The translations under genes were made by a program, and so were the position numbers. From Brevibacillus sp. DP1.3A (GTDB lineage: Bacteria > Bacillota > Bacilli > Brevibacillales > Brevibacillaceae): a DNA stretch of 64,000 bases. The stretch spans positions 3,765,001 through 3,829,000 of the forward strand of contig NZ_CP085876.1 of the NCBI RefSeq assembly GCF_013284245.2. Direction: 5' to 3'. Shown here one piece after another: positions 62,548-64,000 of the stretch. The notes below the pieces were generated by a model. The model saw only the letters and a program-made list of their open reading frames with translations. It did not search any database and was not told the origin of the DNA. Position 1 is the first letter of the stretch. Each line of letters starts with the position of its first letter.

Positions 62548-63600
62548 CTATTCCTTTTTCATGATCGCATTCTCATAGATCGCCACTAATTGCTGTACGG
62601 CGCTTGTCGGTGAAATCTCGCCACTCGCAACGGCCCCCTCAATGGCAGGAAGCAGCTCGGCTACTTGCTGATTGCCAAAAAAGGTTGCGCGCAAGTAGTC
62701 CTGAGCCATACTGTGCATCCAATCGAGTAGCTGCGCTTTGCGTCTTGACTCGAAGCCGCCTGATTGGATGGTGGTTTCACGAAATTGACCGATGACCTCC
62801 CAAATATCTTCAATGCCTTCCCCTGTCAGCGAAGAACACATGTATGCCTTCGTCTCCCAGCCAGTGGTTGCCGGCTGCAAATAATGTAGAACACGATTGT
62901 ATTCACCTTTGGCGATCAAGGCACGCGTGCGGTTTTCACCATCGGCTTTGTTGATCAGAAGCGCATCCGCAATTTCCATGATGCCTTTTTTGATTCCTTG
63001 CAGTTCATCGCCCGCTCCTGTCAGCATCAGCAGTAAAAAGAAATCGACCATGGACCTGACTGTCGTCTCACTCTGTCCGACTCCAACCGTCTCGACCAAA
63101 ATCACATCATAGCCTGCTGCCTCACAGATCAGCATCGTTTCCCGCGTCTTCCGATTGACTCCGCCTAGTGTGCCACCCGTGGCAGAAGGTCGGATGAACG
63201 CCTGTGGATTGCGTGACAAGAGCTCCATCCGCGTCTTATCGCCGAGAATGCTCCCGCGAGTAACCGTACTACTCGGATCAACGGCCAAAACAGCGACTCG
63301 ATGACCTTTTTCACAAAGCATACTGCCGAATGCTTCAATGAACGTGCTCTTGCCCGCACCTGGCACACCGGATATCCCTATGCGTACGGATTGACCTGTA
63401 TGAGGAAGAAGCTGTTTGATCACCTCTTGAGCCATATCCATATGAGCGGGAGCATTGCTCTCGACCAGCGTGATTGCCTGCGCCAAAACGGTTCGGTTAT
63501 TTTCCCGTACACCTGTGATGTATTGCTCCACCGATAAGCGTGGGAGGCGCGCCTTGGAGGAAACGTTCAAGAAATTCTTGTCAGCCTTGCCCCCGGTCAT
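62548..63600 (-). CDS. meaB: Methylmalonyl-CoA mutase-associated GTPase MeaB
   Basis: A 350-residue G3E GTPase (ArgK/MeaB). Walker A is GVPGAGKST at residues 78-86, followed by [20 protein letters not shown] (switch I region) and [20 protein letters not shown] (switch II), then the G4 motif NKADG. It protects and gates adenosylcobalamin loading of methylmalonyl-CoA mutase. The ATG overlaps the mutase stop by 4 bases, fitting translational coupling. Confidence 0.95.
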   Translation of the reverse strand: MTGGKADKNFLNVSSKARLPRLSVEQYITGVRENNRTVLAQAITLVESNAPAHMDMAQEVIKQLLPHTGQSVRIGISGVPGAGKSTFIEAFGSMLCEKGHRVAVLAVDPSSTVTRGSILGDKTRMELLSRNPQAFIRPSATGGTLGGVNRKTRETMLICEAAGYDVILVETVGVGQSETTVRSMVDFFLLLMLTGAGDELQGIKKGIMEIADALLINKADGENRTRALIAKGEYNRVLHYLQPATTGWETKAYMCSSLTGEGIEDIWEVIGQFRETTIQSGGFESRRKAQLLDWMHSMAQDYLRATFFGNQQVAELLPAIEGAVASGEISPTSAVQQLVAIYENAIMKKE

Positions 63601-64000
63601 TGTCCAGCAGCCTCCAGGCGATACACGATCTCTTGCAGAACGTGCTGGGCTGCTACAGGAATGACTGTTCCTGGCCCAAAGATAGCTGCGGCACCATGCT
63701 CTCGCAAAAAGGCGTAATCCTGCGCCGGTATCACACCACCTATGACGACGACAATATCCTCGCGTCCCAGCTTCTTGAGCTCTTCCACCAGTTGTGGCAG
63801 CAATGTTTTATGTCCTGCCGCAAGCGAGCTGAAGCCGATCACGTGCACGTCATTTTCTATTGCTTGTTTCGCTGTTTCCTCAGGTGTCTGGAACAATGGA
63901 CCGATATCGACGTCAAATCCCAAATCGGCAAAAGCGGTGGCAATCACTTTCGCGCCCCTGTCATGTCCGTCTTGACCCATTTTCGCGATCATAATACGGG
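63597..64000 (-). CDS. Methylmalonyl-CoA mutase, C-terminal part (edge-truncated)
   Basis: The frame is open to the window edge; only the last 134 residues are visible. They are the B12-binding domain: [20 protein letters not shown] carries DxHxxG, whose His ligates cobalt, followed by [20 protein letters not shown] and [13 protein letters not shown]. This is a methylmalonyl-CoA mutase (MutB/ScpA) large subunit, which interconverts methylmalonyl-CoA and succinyl-CoA. It ends by overlapping meaB. Confidence 0.93.
   Translation of the reverse strand, partial: RIMIAKMGQDGHDRGAKVIATAFADLGFDVDIGPLFQTPEETAKQAIENDVHVIGFSSLAAGHKTLLPQLVEELKKLGREDIVVVIGGVIPAQDYAFLREHGAAAIFGPGTVIPVAAQHVLQEIVYRLEAAGQ

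Overview
The window reads as a low-to-mid GC Gram-positive chromosome of the Bacillales, most like Brevibacillus or a close relative. This is inferred from strong AGGAGG-type ribosome sites, GTG/TTG starts, Bacillus-style gluconate and glutamate operons, Fur-type boxes and lipoprotein signals. No rRNA, tRNA, CRISPR array, insertion sequence or phage module was recognised. Most genes lie on the minus strand.

Layout. 1-2.3 kb: an edge-truncated gene with weak Hen1-like resemblance, a tandem-MerR regulator and an enoyl-CoA hydratase. 2.4-7.5 kb: a gluconate module (6-phosphogluconate dehydrogenase, RpiR regulator, gluconate kinase, GntP permease) with repeated GAAA-N4-TTTC dyads as candidate operators. 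7.5-11.6 kb: a VOC protein, a glycine-zipper protein, a putative nuclease toxin with an IGN-type leader, and a secreted WG-repeat protein. 11.6-17.3 kb: glutamate synthase large subunit divergent from a GltC-like LysR regulator, with a GltC-type dyad between them. 17.4-24.1 kb: VOC proteins (one with a damaged 5' end), an SDR/AraC pair, an orphan siderophore-binding lipoprotein next to an AraC regulator, both behind Fur boxes, an unknown gene and a YbaK deacylase. 24.2-28.1 kb: an oligopeptide-binding lipoprotein and a continuous AraC plus siderophore-binding ORF with a Fur box and ribosome site embedded in its coding sequence.

28.2-38.2 kb: a six-gene operon of MoxR ATPase, DUF5682, VWA, DUF4132, double-SWIM protein and a small helical protein, matching the E. 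coli yehLMPQ/yehI set, whose function is unknown. 38.4-46.1 kb: stand-alone tryptophan 2,3-dioxygenase, a sulfonate/nitrate-type ABC importer beside an amidohydrolase, a DedA protein, a secreted protein and a GNAT. 46.3-54.1 kb: a GNAT-cysteine desulfurase fusion convergent with a complete thiazole/oxazole-modified peptide cluster: a 101-residue precursor with 24 cysteines, an E1-like maturation protein, a YcaO cyclodehydratase and a SagB-type dehydrogenase. 54.3-59 kb: heme O synthase, TetR, MFS exporter, two small conserved unknowns, an alpha/beta-hydrolase remnant and an SRPBCC protein. 59.1-64 kb: an acyl-CoA carboxylase/methylmalonyl-CoA operon (mutase C-terminus, MeaB, carboxyltransferase, a BCCP-like protein with Gln at the biotinyl-Lys position, biotin carboxylase).

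The most interesting loci are the cysteine-rich RiPP cluster, the MoxR/VWA operon, the IGN-leader nuclease, the AraC-lipoprotein ORF that translates through its own Fur box, and the BCCP that appears unable to carry biotin.
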